A stretch of 64,000 nt of DNA, taken from NCBI GenBank assembly GCA_050949705.1, contig JBMNGG010000001.1, forward strand, positions 1 to 64,000, read 5' to 3'. Position 1 is the stretch's first letter. The number at the start of each line of letters is the position of its first letter. The notes under the pieces were generated by a model. That model worked only from the letters and a program-made list of their open reading frames with translations, made no database searches and was not told the origin of the DNA. This DNA comes from JBMNGG01 sp050949705 (GTDB lineage: Bacteria; Bacillota; Thermosediminibacteria; Thermosediminibacterales; Tepidanaerobacteraceae). A program made the translations under genes and the position numbers. Shown one piece after another: positions 51,341 to 62,436 of this stretch.

Positions 51341-52237
51341 ATGTTTAAAAATATTGTTGTACTTGATGATACGGGAATAAATTCTGAATCAAAAATAAAG
51401 TTGCACCAGTTTGCACAAGAAGTGGATATATACGATGATCGTCCGGATGAAAGTGAGACTATAAAGAGAATCGGTGATGCTGATGGTGTTCTTGTATCCC
51501 TTAATACCCCAATTACTCGAAAGATAATGGATGCATGTCCTAACATAAGATATATCGGCATGAGCTGTAGCATAATTGATGAAAAGAGTTGTAATGTAGA
51601 CATTTCCGCTGCAAAAGAAAAGGGAATCGTGGTAACCGGAATATATGATTATGGTGATAACGGTGTTGTAGAATTTTTGATTAGCGAACTTGTCAGATTA
51701 CTACACGGATTCGGCGGCAAGCTGTGGAAAGATCAACCTTATGAGTTTACTAATCTTAAAATGGGTATCATCGGTCTTGGCACAGCTGGTTATATGGTTG
51801 CAAAGGCCTTCGACTTTTTGGGTGCAGATGTTTATTACTATAGCAGGACACGGAAAAATCATGCTGAAGAAGAGGGAATAAAGTATCTTCCTTTAGACGA
51901 ACTGTTAAAAACCGTAGAGATAGTATCAACTCATTTACCTAGACATACCTGCTTATTAAATGAAAGAGAGTTCGATATTTTTGGCAATAATAAAATATTA
52001 CTAAATACATCACTTGGTCCTGTTTTCTCAGTTCCTGCTCTTAAAAAGTGGCTCACAAACAGCAAAAACTTTTACATTTGTGATAAAGACGGAATGGGTC
52101 TATATATGGATGAACTGGGCCACCTACCTAATGTCATAGTAGGATATAAAAGTGCAGGTGCCACAACCGAAATGGTAAAACGCCGCTCGAAAAAAGTCCT
52201 AGAAAACATAGAAAAGTTCCTAGAAGAAAATAAATAA
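51341..52237 (+). CDS. Atypical D-2-hydroxyacid dehydrogenase-family protein
   Basis: A 298-residue protein with the flanking catalytic and NAD-binding (GIIGLGTAGYMVA, about residue 143) domains of D-2-hydroxyacid dehydrogenases. Two catalytic positions differ: the usual N-x-x-RG site reads NTSLGPVF (Arg to Leu), and the C-terminal HxAG region reads YKSAGAT, so the proton-transfer histidine is replaced. It probably does not reduce 2-keto acids in the normal way. It may bind NAD or an acid as a sensor, or act on a different substrate. Confidence 0.75.
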   Translation: MFKNIVVLDDTGINSESKIKLHQFAQEVDIYDDRPDESETIKRIGDADGVLVSLNTPITRKIMDACPNIRYIGMSCSIIDEKSCNVDISAAKEKGIVVTGIYDYGDNGVVEFLISELVRLLHGFGGKLWKDQPYEFTNLKMGIIGLGTAGYMVAKAFDFLGADVYYYSRTRKNHAEEEGIKYLPLDELLKTVEIVSTHLPRHTCLLNEREFDIFGNNKILLNTSLGPVFSVPALKKWLTNSKNFYICDKDGMGLYMDELGHLPNVIVGYKSAGATTEMVKRRSKKVLENIEKFLEENK

Positions 52238-52426
52238 GTAAGTCCTACCCGGTGGAAATTCGAAAACCCATAGCTGTCATCTGAAGGCTTCGCCTGAAGG
52301 ATCTTATGGAATATCCTTTCGCCGTGCTAAGAACGACCAGTTCGTGGTAACCTAAAGACTAGCCTGCAGAATGACCTAGCCCCATGTCATTCTGAATGAC
52401 CCGAAGTGAAATGAAGAATCCAAAAT
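52238..52426. repeat. Possible repetitive intergenic element
   Basis: Noncoding sequence with short inverted segments (CTGAAGGCTTCGCCTGAAGG) and GTCATTCTGAATGACCCGAAG, a type of sequence that recurs between genes in many Firmicutes. It has no coding potential. Genome-wide copy number cannot be seen here. Confidence 0.35.
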
Positions 52427-52456
52427 CCTCGGCTAAACCCCGAGGTTTACTTTTTC
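52427..52456 (+). terminator. Terminator upstream of the polysaccharide locus
   Basis: Stem CCTCGG with CCGAGG and a T-rich tail (TTTACTTTTT). Confidence 0.6.
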
Positions 52457-52593
52457 CTAACAAACTAACCCATCACACCTTAACTTACTAACACTATTCC
52501 TCAAAAAAAGAAGGAATTCCACACCTATTGTAGAATTAATAATAGTCAAGGAAAAACTTAATCGGCACAATGACTTAAACTAGGAGGAAAACC

Positions 52594-53887
52594 ATGGAAG
52601 AAGAAATCACCCTACGAGAACTGATAGAGATAATGCTCCGCGGAAAATGGATAATAGTCGGCTTTACCATAATAGCCGTTTTGATAAGCGGTATTCTTAG
52701 CTTTTTTATCATATCACCTACATATGAAGCAAGAAGCACCCTTATGGTATCACCTTTAGTACAAAACGGCTCAAGAGCAAGTGAGGGCAGTGCATATGAT
52801 ACACTACTTTCATATGTATCTAAATATCCTCAAATGTCACTAGAAACATATCGGGTTCAAGTAACAAACCCTCATATATTAAGCAAGGTAATAGATGAGT
52901 TAGAACTAGATCAGGAAAAATACAGCCTGAATACCTCTACGAGACATGATAAGCGTAGAAGCTATCAAAGATACAAACCTTATCAGGATAGCAGTAAAAG
53001 ACCAAGATCCGGAAATGGCTGCTCGCATTGCAAATACACTTTCACCAATATATGTAGATTTCATCTCAACAACACTGCAAGAACAGATGAGTAGATCTGC
53101 AACATACTTAGAAACACAGATGGAAGAAGAAAAGAAGAATCTGGATGCTGCAACAGAAGAACTCAAAAACTTCATGGCACAGCCCCAGAATGTAAATGAA
53201 CTGGAACAAGATATAAATGCAAAACTTGAGCTTATAACCCATTTTAAAACAAGATTAATAGAGCTTGACGTAGAGGAGAAAGCCACTCAGGCATCTTTGC
53301 AAACTGCTGCTGCAAGACTTGCCAAGGAACCAAAATTTCTTGATGTGGAAAAATCCATCATTGACGACCCTGTCATGGCAGGCTTTGCCACAGGACAAAC
53401 CGGTAGTATGTCTGATACGGTAGGTTTTACAATGAAAAGCCAAGAAATAAATGAGAGTTATACTGAGCTAAATAACAAGATAGCAGAGCTAGAAGTAATT
53501 CTTGCGGGCATCCAATCTCAAAAAGCAGCATTATCTCAAAACATACAAAAGACTCAGACTGAACTGGAAAGCCTGCAGGCAGATCTAGCTCAAAAGCAGA
53601 CCGAATATAACCGGATTCAGAGAAAGTTTAACATAGCCCAAGATACATACAATACCTTTTTACAGAAATACCAAGAAGCACGTATCACAACAACTAGTAA
53701 GATAGGTGAAGCAAATATCATGGTAGTATCCCCAGCTATAGTGCCTGTATCACCAGTAGCACCAAGGAAAATGTTAAATGTTGCCATAGCCATGGTATTA
53801 GGCCTTATGATTGGTGTATTTGTAGCATTTTTCATAGATTACTGGAAAAATTCAGGACAACCTAAAATCCAAAAGTCTACATCATAG
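52594..53887 (+). pseudogene. Wzz-type polysaccharide chain-length determinant, frameshifted
   Basis: A chain-length/co-polymerase protein of about 430 residues if joined. It has an N-terminal cytoplasmic leader, TM1 (WIIVGFTIIAVLISGILSFF), a coiled-coil periplasmic domain (from 53100 to 53690) and TM2 near the end (MLNVAIAMVLGLMIGVFVAFF). The frame changes near 52935, where a one-base slip in ACCTCTACG separates LNT from RDMISVEAIKDTNL. It regulates polysaccharide length with Wzy-type polymerase. An AGGAGG site precedes the ATG. Confidence 0.8.
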
Positions 53888-53916
53888 ACAACCTTTATTA
53901 ATTGGGGTGTAATACA

Positions 53917-56900
53917 TTGGGAAGAAAAGAAAAGCTAAAAGAACAGAAAAAAGTAGAAAAGGGTAGAAATATTTCCCGGGTAATTAGTGAAAAACAAAAA
54001 GGAATACTTTACTATATTATATATATGGGTCTTATAGCACTACTGCTATTTCCACCGTATTTTAGAGGGATGTTTTTCGATAAAGAATTCCTACCTACGC
54101 ATATATTCAGCGGAGTGCTGTTTCTTCTTTATATCATCTACAAAGGGAAGGTTCTTAAGGAAGAGCAGTTTTTCAGCTCACCCATGGACTATGCAGCACT
54201 TGCTTTAGTAGGAGCATACTTCATATCCATATTTGTAGCTGTAAACATCCGCTCTGCGATAGGAGAGTTTCTAAAATACATAAATTACTTTATAGCATTT
54301 TACATGGTTTCAGACTTTGCAAGAACGGAAAAAGATATAAAAGTGATACTTTGGACTATGGTTATTTCAGCCTTTGGAGTAGCTTTTATCGGTATAGGAG
54401 CTGCAGCAGGCACCTTTACATATAACGGTGCTTTTGTAGTGGTAGGATAAACTCCACTGTCCAGTATCCAAACACCTTAGCTGCATACCTTACAGCTGCT
54501 TTCATGATATCAACATCCCTTTGGGCAGTTTCTAAAAGCCGTTTCCAAAAGGGGATACTTGCGTTTATAAACTATACATTATTCTTATGTTTTCTTTTTA
54601 CCCTTTCCAGGGCGGCTTGGCTGATGTTTCCGATATTTTTCTTAATACTTGTTGTCGGTATGCCCAGCCAGTATCGAATGAAGGTATTGGGTTATTCCTT
54701 TGAAACTTTCATTGCAGCAGTTGCTGCATCTCCTGGTTTTGGTATGGCTATATTAGATAATCAACAAACAAAAGTCTGGATATGGTATATAGCTGGAGCA
54801 ATAGTATCAATAGCTATATTTTATATAATGGAACGAATAAGTGAACGTTTTTCACTTCAAATAAAGCCAAAAATGGTATTATCTATATTTATTGTCTTGA
54901 TGTTTTTAGGGATATCAGGCGGCTATGTAGCTTTTACTACTGAAGCTCCACTAACCGTTTCCCATAGTGAAGATGAAGAAGCAAGTTGGAAAACCAATTG
55001 GTATCCTATAAAAGACGTAAACCCGATACTGAGTACACTTTAAAAGTCACAGTATCTGCAAAACCAGGTCAAGAAGAAGACCAGTGGGGAGCAGCAGTGC
55101 TTATCAATAGCATAGATGAAAATAAAAACAGTGTACGTATTGTCAATGAATATATCAATGAGAACTTGAATGAAGAAACAAGGGAAATAACCTTTACCAC
55201 TAGGCCGGATACAGCAGAATTATCCATAGGCTTTAGCAACCGCTTTCCCGGATACAGAAGCAACCTTTTCATGCTGCAGAATTTTACGAAACCCATGATA
55301 TATCATCTGCTCAACGCATAATATTGGCTTATAAATATATACCTCAAGCTATAAGCCGAAGGATCAGAAGTATAAGCACAGAAGAGTCCAGTTTACCGGT
55401 CGGGTTAATTTTTACCAAGATGCCTTGAAAATAATAAAAGAATATCCCATTCTCGGCACAGGTGGTGGAGGCTGGAAAGCAATATACCAAGCATATCAGT
55501 CATATAGATATTTTACAACAGAAGTTCACAGTTTCTTTCTGCAGCTTTGGGTAGAAACGGGAACAGTTGGACTTCTTGCACTATTAGCATTATGGATAAC
55601 TACACTTTTTGCAGGATACAAGACTTTGATATCTGATATGACACTTCCATCAAAACAATAACCTGGGGAGTACTATCCGGAGCTATAGCTTTAGGCGGTC
55701 ACAGCACCATGGACTTTAATCTGTCACTAGGGTGGTGTAGCACTTTACCTATGGCAGTTAATTGCAGTAGTAAAGTTTTCAGGAGCATTATCACAGTAAA
55801 GATATAAAGCCAAAAGACTTGGTTCATCTTGGGTTGCCTGGCCTCTTAGCGGATTATCCTGTGTATTGATAATCCTGTCCTTCCTTTTATACCAAGGATA
55901 CACCTATGGTCAACAGGCTGTAAAAAGCATAGAACAGCAGGATATTATAAAAGCCAGGGAATACTTTGAAAAGGCCTCAAAGTATGATCCATATACAGCA
56001 TCTTATAAAGCTGACTTAGCCCAGATAGACTATTTTATCGCAAGGCAAACTGAGGATGAAACTCTTCTTGAAAAATCCGAAGAGTTAAGAATCGAAGCAG
56101 TAAATCTAGATCCCTATAACGCAAGACTCAAAACTCAACTTGCAGCTTACTATCTTGAACAGCGAAAACTGGAAGAAGGCTCTCTCAGATTAGAAGAAAC
56201 AACGAAAGTAAACCCATTTAATATAGAAAACTGGGAAAACCTAGCCGATGCCTATCAAAAAACAGCAGTGGCTTATATAAGACAGGGATCAAAAAGAAAA
56301 AGCCCTTGAATATACTACAAAATCACAAGAGTTATTCGGTAAGATATCAGAGTATAACCGCAAAGCTCCAAAAAGTGCTCGAGAGAAACTGGATGTTACA
56401 AATGAGCTAATGCTCTATATATACAAATCAAAGCTTTTAGCGGAAAACATAGATGATGACACATACTACAGAAAACTTGACAAGTCTACTCTTTGCTTCA
56501 GACTTTACCATAGATGCTGATAATGACGGGGTGCCTGATCTTTGGAGAGTATCCAACTCAAGTGAAGGTTTACTAGAGGTTTGTATTAATAAAGACAAAG
56601 CTTATATCTCAAATACTGGTGAAGGAATATCATACTTGAATCTTATTAATGATATCCGGCTTGAACCACAAGAAAGCTATATCGTAAACCTTTATATAGG
56701 GAGTGATGATCCCAGTAATAAACCGGTAGTAAATATTCGCAGTAGAAAAGGTCAGACTTCTCAGAATCAGATAAAAGATATGGAGCTAAGTCAAGAAATA
56801 AGTATTATATCATCAGACTTTGAAACAACGGAAGATATAAAAGACGCCACACAGTGGGTTAGAATAGATATTCCCGGAAAGACCGAAGCCCCGTTTTTTA

Positions 56901-56929
56901 TAAAAGGCATAGAGATTTGGCAGCAGTAG
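53917..56929 (+). pseudogene. O-antigen ligase/TPR membrane protein, multiple frameshifts
   Basis: A single large gene of about 1000 codons broken in at least five places (near 54445, 55025, 55321-55420, 55661-55860 and 56300). Readable parts in order are: membrane helices (53950-54960) with the RINSTVQYPNTLAAYL motif after the first shift, a periplasmic domain (55020-55320), a ligase-type segment EYPILGTGGGGWKAIYQ (about 55440), further helices, TPR repeats (55866-56300) and a C-terminal beta-sandwich (56453-56929). It belongs to the Wzy/WaaL superfamily and would polymerise or ligate exopolysaccharide. The TTG at 53917 fits the GGGGTG site. The gene looks non-functional as read. Confidence 0.75.
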
Positions 56930-57030
56930 ATGATGGTCCTGTTCCAAATCAAGACATTTTATATTTAGCTTGGTTTTGCAGTCCGCAATTAACGGGCAAC
57001 GTTATGTATATGTATAGGAGAGAGAACACT

Positions 57031-58461
57031 ATGAACGAAAAGGATATTGGAGCTTTTCATCTATCTATAATGATAATTATCGATGCGATATTAATTAATC
57101 TAGGCTATTTCTTAGCTTTTAAGTTAAAGTTTGTAGAAATACCGTTACAAAACTATGGGGACTATATAAGACTTATACCCTGGATTGCCATATTGACTGT
57201 AGTTTTTTTTAGAATATACGGATTATATAATTTAAAGAGAAAAAGTTTTACGGATATTACTTTTTCAACTATTTTGTCAGTAATCATGATAATGGTTTTT
57301 ACCATGGCTCTGACTTTTTTCTTCAGAGGTTTCGCGTTTCCTAGAAGTGTATTTGCTATTGGAGCCATTCTCCACGTTGGCCTGGTAACATTTTGGAAAT
57401 ATCTAACATTGCTACTTATCAAACACCTGCATGGTGTTCAAAAAGTTATCATGATTGGCTCTAAGGATGAGGCATTTAATATTGCACAAAAGTTTAAGGA
57501 TATATCATCCGGTTGGTTCGAAACAAAGTATATAATGGAAAGTGATGATATCAATACAATACGCGAAGCTATATCAATGGTGGACATAGTGTGCCTTTGT
57601 CCGGGCTTATCACAAGAGTTAAAGAGTAAAGTTTCCGTAATGGCCCTTGAGAAAAGAAAGAAGATATTGTTAATTCCGGATCTTTATGAGGTATTTCTCG
57701 CAAAATCTATTTATACTCAAATTGATGATAAACCGGTTTTTGAATTAATAGACCTTACATTGACACGGGAACAAATGGCTGTAAAGAGGTTTTTTGATAT
57801 ATTAGTTTCCGTATTGGGTATTATCATAGCATCTCCCATAATGGTTATTATTGCGTTACTTATTAAAACAACATCCCCTGGCCCAATATTATATACTCAG
57901 GAACGGGTAGGCCTATACGGCAAGACATTTAAACTCTATAAATTTAGAACAATGATAGATGGTGCCGAAAAACATACTGGCCCTGTTCTAGCAACGGAAA
58001 ATGACACCAGAATTATTCCTGTAGGGAGATTTTTAAGGTCTACAAGATTAGATGAGCTGCCACAACTATTTAATGTATTAAAAGGTGAGATGAGCTTAGT
58101 AGGACCAAGACCTGAGAGGCCTTTTTTTGTAAAACAGTTTAAAAATGAAAACCCTCACTATAAATATAGACATATAGTTAAACCTGGAATAACTGGGCTT
58201 GCTCAAGTGATGGGCAAATATCGAACTAGTGTAGATGATAAATTGAGATATGATTTAATTTACATAAGAAACTATTCATTTCTTCAAGATTTAAGGATTA
58301 TATTTTTAACGATTAAAGTAGTATTTGTAAGTGACAGTTCTCGAGGTAGGGACGAGATTGAAGAATTTGACAATACTTTGTTAAAAGAAGTACAAGTTTT
58401 GACAAACGATAATATTGCAGCGGCTAGAGATGAATATCAAGAAATGATATATTCAGATTAA
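57031..58461 (+). CDS. Polyprenyl-phosphate sugar-1-phosphate transferase
   Basis: A 476-residue WbaP/WcaJ-type initiating transferase. N-terminal membrane helices and a CoA-binding-like domain (VIMIGSKDEAFNIAQKF) come first. The C-terminal catalytic domain begins KRFFDILVSVLG, with ERVGLYGKTFKLYKFRTM, LRSTRLDELPQL and SLVGPRPERP. It links the first sugar phosphate to undecaprenyl phosphate. I chose the ATG at 57031 behind AGGAGAGA over the longer in-frame start at 56917, which would overlap the upstream coding region. Confidence 0.9.
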   Translation: MNEKDIGAFHLSIMIIIDAILINLGYFLAFKLKFVEIPLQNYGDYIRLIPWIAILTVVFFRIYGLYNLKRKSFTDITFSTILSVIMIMVFTMALTFFFRGFAFPRSVFAIGAILHVGLVTFWKYLTLLLIKHLHGVQKVIMIGSKDEAFNIAQKFKDISSGWFETKYIMESDDINTIREAISMVDIVCLCPGLSQELKSKVSVMALEKRKKILLIPDLYEVFLAKSIYTQIDDKPVFELIDLTLTREQMAVKRFFDILVSVLGIIIASPIMVIIALLIKTTSPGPILYTQERVGLYGKTFKLYKFRTMIDGAEKHTGPVLATENDTRIIPVGRFLRSTRLDELPQLFNVLKGEMSLVGPRPERPFFVKQFKNENPHYKYRHIVKPGITGLAQVMGKYRTSVDDKLRYDLIYIRNYSFLQDLRIIFLTIKVVFVSDSSRGRDEIEEFDNTLLKEVQVLTNDNIAAARDEYQEMIYSD

Positions 58462-58563
58462 AAGTGAAAATGCTTGGTAGTCGTAGTTTTTGACTCTAGT
58501 TTAAGAATTTAGTTACGAGTTTTCATAAATACGAATTTGTATTTTGAAGTGGAGTTATGTTTA

Positions 58564-59678
58564 ATGAGAAAAGTTCTTATTATGGCAAACAATGCTAGCG
58601 ATTTATACAACATGAGATTTGAATTAATCGATGAAGTTATTAGGCAAAATTACGATTTATATTTCGCAGTACCTCAATCAAAAGAAGACAAAAAAGCTCA
58701 ATTAATTATAGATGTAGGAGCTAATTATATTCAAACTCCCATGAATAGAAGGGGAACTAATCCTTTTGAAGATACGAAACTTCTTATGAAATACTATAGC
58801 ATAATTAAAAAAGTAAACCCGGATGTAATTTTAACTTTTTCAATTAAGCCAAATATTTATGGCACGTACGCTGCAAGTTTGCTTAATAAACCGGTTATTA
58901 TGAATATTACAGGTATGGGTTCGTCTTTGACAAACATTTATTTAAAAAACCTTGTGAAGCAAATGTACAAATGGGCTTGTAAAAAAGCACAGGTAATATT
59001 TTTCCAGAATAAATATAATCGGGATTATTTTACTAAAAACAATATGGTAAATAAACATAAAGCAATACTAGTACCCAGGTTCTGGCGTTAATGTTAGTAA
59101 ATTCACGCCTATGAAAAAAACAAATAAAGAGAAATGAAACCCGATTTTTATTCATAGGAAGGATAATGAAAGAAAAAGGAATAGAGGAATACTTAGAAGT
59201 AGCTGAAAAGATAACCAAGGAATTTACCAATATAGAGTTTCAAATATTAGGACCATTTGAAGAGAAGCAATATAAAAACACTATTCTAAATAATAAAAAC
59301 AACAAAATAAGATATCTTGGAATATCTGATGATGTCAGAAATGAAATAAAAGAAGTTGACTGTATAGTTCATCCTTCCTATCATGAAGGTATGTCAAATG
59401 TTTTATTAGAAGGGGCTGCAATGGGTAAACCTCTTATAGCATCTGACATACCGGGTTGTAAAGAAATTATAGAAGATGGTTATAATGGATATTTATTTGA
59501 AGTTAAATCGGTCAAGTCTTTAGAAGAAAAGTTGGTACAATTTATAAATTTGGATGATAGCACTAGAGAACTTATGGGCAAAAATTCTAGAAACAAAGTG
59601 GTAAAAGAATTTGACAGAAAAATTGTTATTGATGAATATATGAGAGCAATAAATACTGTTATAAAAGAAGGTTATTAA
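58564..59678 (+). pseudogene. GT4-type glycosyltransferase, frameshifted
   Basis: A group 1 glycosyltransferase of about 370 residues if joined. The N-terminal acceptor domain (to about 59082) includes PDVILTFSIKPNIYG and ITGMGS, typical of capsular GalNAc/QuiNAc-type transferases. The C-terminal domain (59140-59678) has GRIMKEKG, HPSYHEGMSNVLLEG and the donor-binding E-x7-E region. Two slips, in CCCAGG near 59080 and in AAATGAAACC near 59135, break the frame. The start at 58564 is supported by a GGAG site. Confidence 0.8.
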
Positions 59679-59679
59679 A

Positions 59680-60987
59680 ATGAACCTATATGAATTAATA
59701 AAAAACAGAAAAGAAAAAATCTCAGTAATAGGGCTAGGTTATGTAGGATTACCACTTGCAATTTCCTTTGCGAAGGTTGCTGAGGTAGTTGGTTATGATA
59801 TATCAAAAGAAAAAGTTAAGCAATATCTAAGAGGAATAGATGTTACAAAAGAAGTTGGAGATAAAGCTGTAAAGGAAACAACAGCACTTCTTACCTGGGA
59901 AGAAAAATATCTACAAGACTGTAAATTTCACATTGTAGCTGTGCCAACACCAATCAATCCTGATAAAACACCTAATCTTAAACCAATTATTGAAGCTAGC
60001 AAAACTGTAGGTAGAAATCTTACTCAAGGCTCTATTGTTGTATATGAATCTACTGTTTACCCTGGAGTTACAGAAGAAATCTGCATACCGATATTGGAAA
60101 AAGAATCAGGTTTAAAATGTGGTGTAGACTTTAAGGTAGGTTATTCTCCTGAACGAATCAATCCGGGAGATAAGGTACATAGATTAGAATCTATAGTAAA
60201 AGTTGTATCAGGTATGGATGAAGAGTCATTAGAAATCATAGCTAAAGTGTATGAACTAGTAGTAAAAGCAGGAGTATACAAAGCTGAGAGCATAAAAGTT
60301 GCAGAAGCTGCAAAAGTTATTGAGAATTCCCAAAGAGATATAAATATTGCTTTTATGAATGAACTTTCTATAATATTTAACAAGTTAGGTATAGATACAA
60401 AGGCAGTATTAGAAGCTGCAGGAACCAAGTGGAACTTTTTAAAATTTACTCCAGGTCTTGTAGGAGGTCACTGTATAGGAGTAGATCCATATTATCTTAC
60501 TTATAAAGCAGAACAAATAGGATATCATTCACAAATCATCCTTGCAGGAAGAAAGATAAATGATGATATGGGAAAATATGTTGCCGAAAATGTAGTAAAA
60601 AACATGATAAAGGCAGATAAGCAAATCAAAGGTTCAACAGTAGCAATCTTTGGCATTACATTTAAAGAAAATTGTCCCGATGTCAGAAATACTAAAGTTG
60701 TTGATGTAATTAGAGAGCTTGAGGAATATGGAATAAATGTAAAAGTTGTAGACCCAGTTGCAGATAAAGAAGACCTATGGAAAACTTATGGTATAAAACT
60801 ATATGACATAGAAGAAATAAATGATGTGGATGCAGTAGTCTTTGCTGTACCGCATAAGGAATTTCAATCGATGAAATTAGAAGATATCAAGAAAATATAT
60901 AACAATAGATGGAATAATCATCAAGAAGTAATAAAAGAAATTGCTGTGACAGCTGATGAAGAAAAAACGAAAACAAATATGTGTTGA
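59680..60987 (+). CDS. tviB: UDP-N-acetyl-hexosamine 6-dehydrogenase (TviB/WbpO type)
   Basis: A 435-residue nucleotide-sugar dehydrogenase with an NAD site (VIGLGYVGLPLA), GYSPERINPGD and the catalytic cysteine in GGHCIGVDPYYL (about residue 266). Sequence and neighbour match TviB-type enzymes that oxidise UDP-GlcNAc to UDP-GlcNAc-uronate. The next gene encodes a TviC-like C4 epimerase, so the pair would make UDP-GalNAc-uronate, an acidic sugar for a capsule. AGAAGG precedes the ATG. Confidence 0.88.
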   Translation: MNLYELIKNRKEKISVIGLGYVGLPLAISFAKVAEVVGYDISKEKVKQYLRGIDVTKEVGDKAVKETTALLTWEEKYLQDCKFHIVAVPTPINPDKTPNLKPIIEASKTVGRNLTQGSIVVYESTVYPGVTEEICIPILEKESGLKCGVDFKVGYSPERINPGDKVHRLESIVKVVSGMDEESLEIIAKVYELVVKAGVYKAESIKVAEAAKVIENSQRDINIAFMNELSIIFNKLGIDTKAVLEAAGTKWNFLKFTPGLVGGHCIGVDPYYLTYKAEQIGYHSQIILAGRKINDDMGKYVAENVVKNMIKADKQIKGSTVAIFGITFKENCPDVRNTKVVDVIRELEEYGINVKVVDPVADKEDLWKTYGIKLYDIEEINDVDAVVFAVPHKEFQSMKLEDIKKIYNNRWNNHQEVIKEIAVTADEEKTKTNMC

Positions 60988-61056
60988 TTGATGTAAAGGG
61001 AATGTTTAATAGAAAAGAAGCAGAAAATATGAACTTCCAATATTGGAGGCTTTAAA

Positions 61057-62031
61057 ATGGGTTATGAAAATATCAAGTTTTCGCCTGACTCTATGTTTTT
61101 AGTTACTGGAGCTGCAGGTTTCATCGGTTCCAATCTTGTTGAAGTACTATTAAAATTAGGATACAAAGTGCGAGGATTGGACAATTTTTCTACAGGCAAT
61201 ATAGATAACATAAAATCATTTATGGATAATCCGAATTTTGAATTTATAGAAGGAGATATACGAAATTTTAACACTTGTGCTGAAGTGTGCCAAGGTATAG
61301 ACTATGTTTTGCATCAAGCAGCTTGGGGAAGTGTTCCAAGAAGTGTGGAAATGCCATTATTATACGAAGAAATAAATATTAAAGGGACACTTAATATGAT
61401 GGAGGCTGCTCGGCAAAACAATGTAAAAAAATTTGTATATGCTTCAAGTTCATCAGTATATGGTGATGAGCCAACCTTACCAAAAAAAGAAGGCATAGAA
61501 GGAAATGTACTGTCTCCATACGCTCTTACAAAGAGAACAAATGAGGAATACGGAAAGCTCTATGCAAAGCTTTATGGTCTTGATACTTACGGGCTTCGTT
61601 ACTTCAATGTATTCGGTAAAAGGCAAGATCCAAACGGGGCTTATGCTGCTGTTATTCCTAAGTTTATAAAGCAATTATTGAATAACGAAAGACCTACTAT
61701 TTATGGCGATGGGAAACAGAGCAGAGACTTTACATATATAGAAAATGTCATTGAAGCCAACCTAAAGGCTTGTAAAGCTCCCCGCGAAGTAGCAGGACAA
61801 GCCTTCAATATTGCTTATGGAGGAAAAGTATATCTTATTGATTTATATTATTATTTATGTAAAGCATTAGATAAAAACATCGAACCAATATTTGGCCCGG
61901 AAAGGCCGGGAGATATCAGACATTCTCATGCTGATATTTCAAAGGCAAGAAAATTATTAGGATATAATCCTGATTGGAGTTTCGAGGATGGGATTAAGGA
62001 AGCAATAAATTGGTATAAGGAGAATTTATGA
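61057..62031 (+). CDS. UDP-N-acetyl-hexosamine 4-epimerase (TviC/WbpP type)
   Basis: A 324-residue SDR epimerase with TGAAGFIGSN (NAD site), SSSSVYGDEP with the catalytic serine and YALTKRTNEEYGKL with the YxxxK pair. The residues in the AAWGSVPRS segment are typical of WbpP/TviC enzymes acting on N-acetylated substrates. It probably epimerises the product of the preceding dehydrogenase. It carries a GGAGG site before the ATG. Confidence 0.88.
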   Translation: MGYENIKFSPDSMFLVTGAAGFIGSNLVEVLLKLGYKVRGLDNFSTGNIDNIKSFMDNPNFEFIEGDIRNFNTCAEVCQGIDYVLHQAAWGSVPRSVEMPLLYEEINIKGTLNMMEAARQNNVKKFVYASSSSVYGDEPTLPKKEGIEGNVLSPYALTKRTNEEYGKLYAKLYGLDTYGLRYFNVFGKRQDPNGAYAAVIPKFIKQLLNNERPTIYGDGKQSRDFTYIENVIEANLKACKAPREVAGQAFNIAYGGKVYLIDLYYYLCKALDKNIEPIFGPERPGDIRHSHADISKARKLLGYNPDWSFEDGIKEAINWYKENL

Positions 62032-62159
62032 TATCTTAGCCAGATTTACAATTTTTGAGACAGAGCAAGTGTTTTTCTTTATACTTATACTTCAATATTT
62101 ACAATTAATAAGGAGCAATAAGTAAGAATAGAGTATTTACCTAAACTAAATACAAATAT

Positions 62160-62433
62160 GATAAAAAGGGATGCTGTTCATGGTACAATACTATGTACCA
62201 TATAGGTGTATTATATTGGAAATAATAAGCTAATGATCATTGAGACATTAGAAAACACTTAGGCAAGAAAGCCAAGAAAGAATACTTACCGCTACAAGCT
62301 GGGGATGTTACTAAGACCTATGCGGATGTTGATGATTTGATAAGAGATGTAGGATTTAGCCAGATACAAGCATAGATAAAGGGATAGGAAAGTTTGTTAA
62401 GAGGTATAGGGAATATTATGGGAGTAGTTGAGA
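62160..62433 (+). pseudogene. CapI-type UDP-sugar epimerase C-terminal remnant
   Basis: A short, shift-broken stretch reads as the end of a UDP-glucuronate 4-epimerase: IGNNKLMIIETLEN, then LGKKAKKEYLPLQAGDV, TYADVDDLIRDVGF and finally IDKGIGKFVKRYREYYG in successive frames. This matches the CapI C-terminus. The N-terminal 75 percent is absent. The rest of 62032-62427 has no other coding signal. Confidence 0.7.
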
Positions 62434-62436
62434 TAC

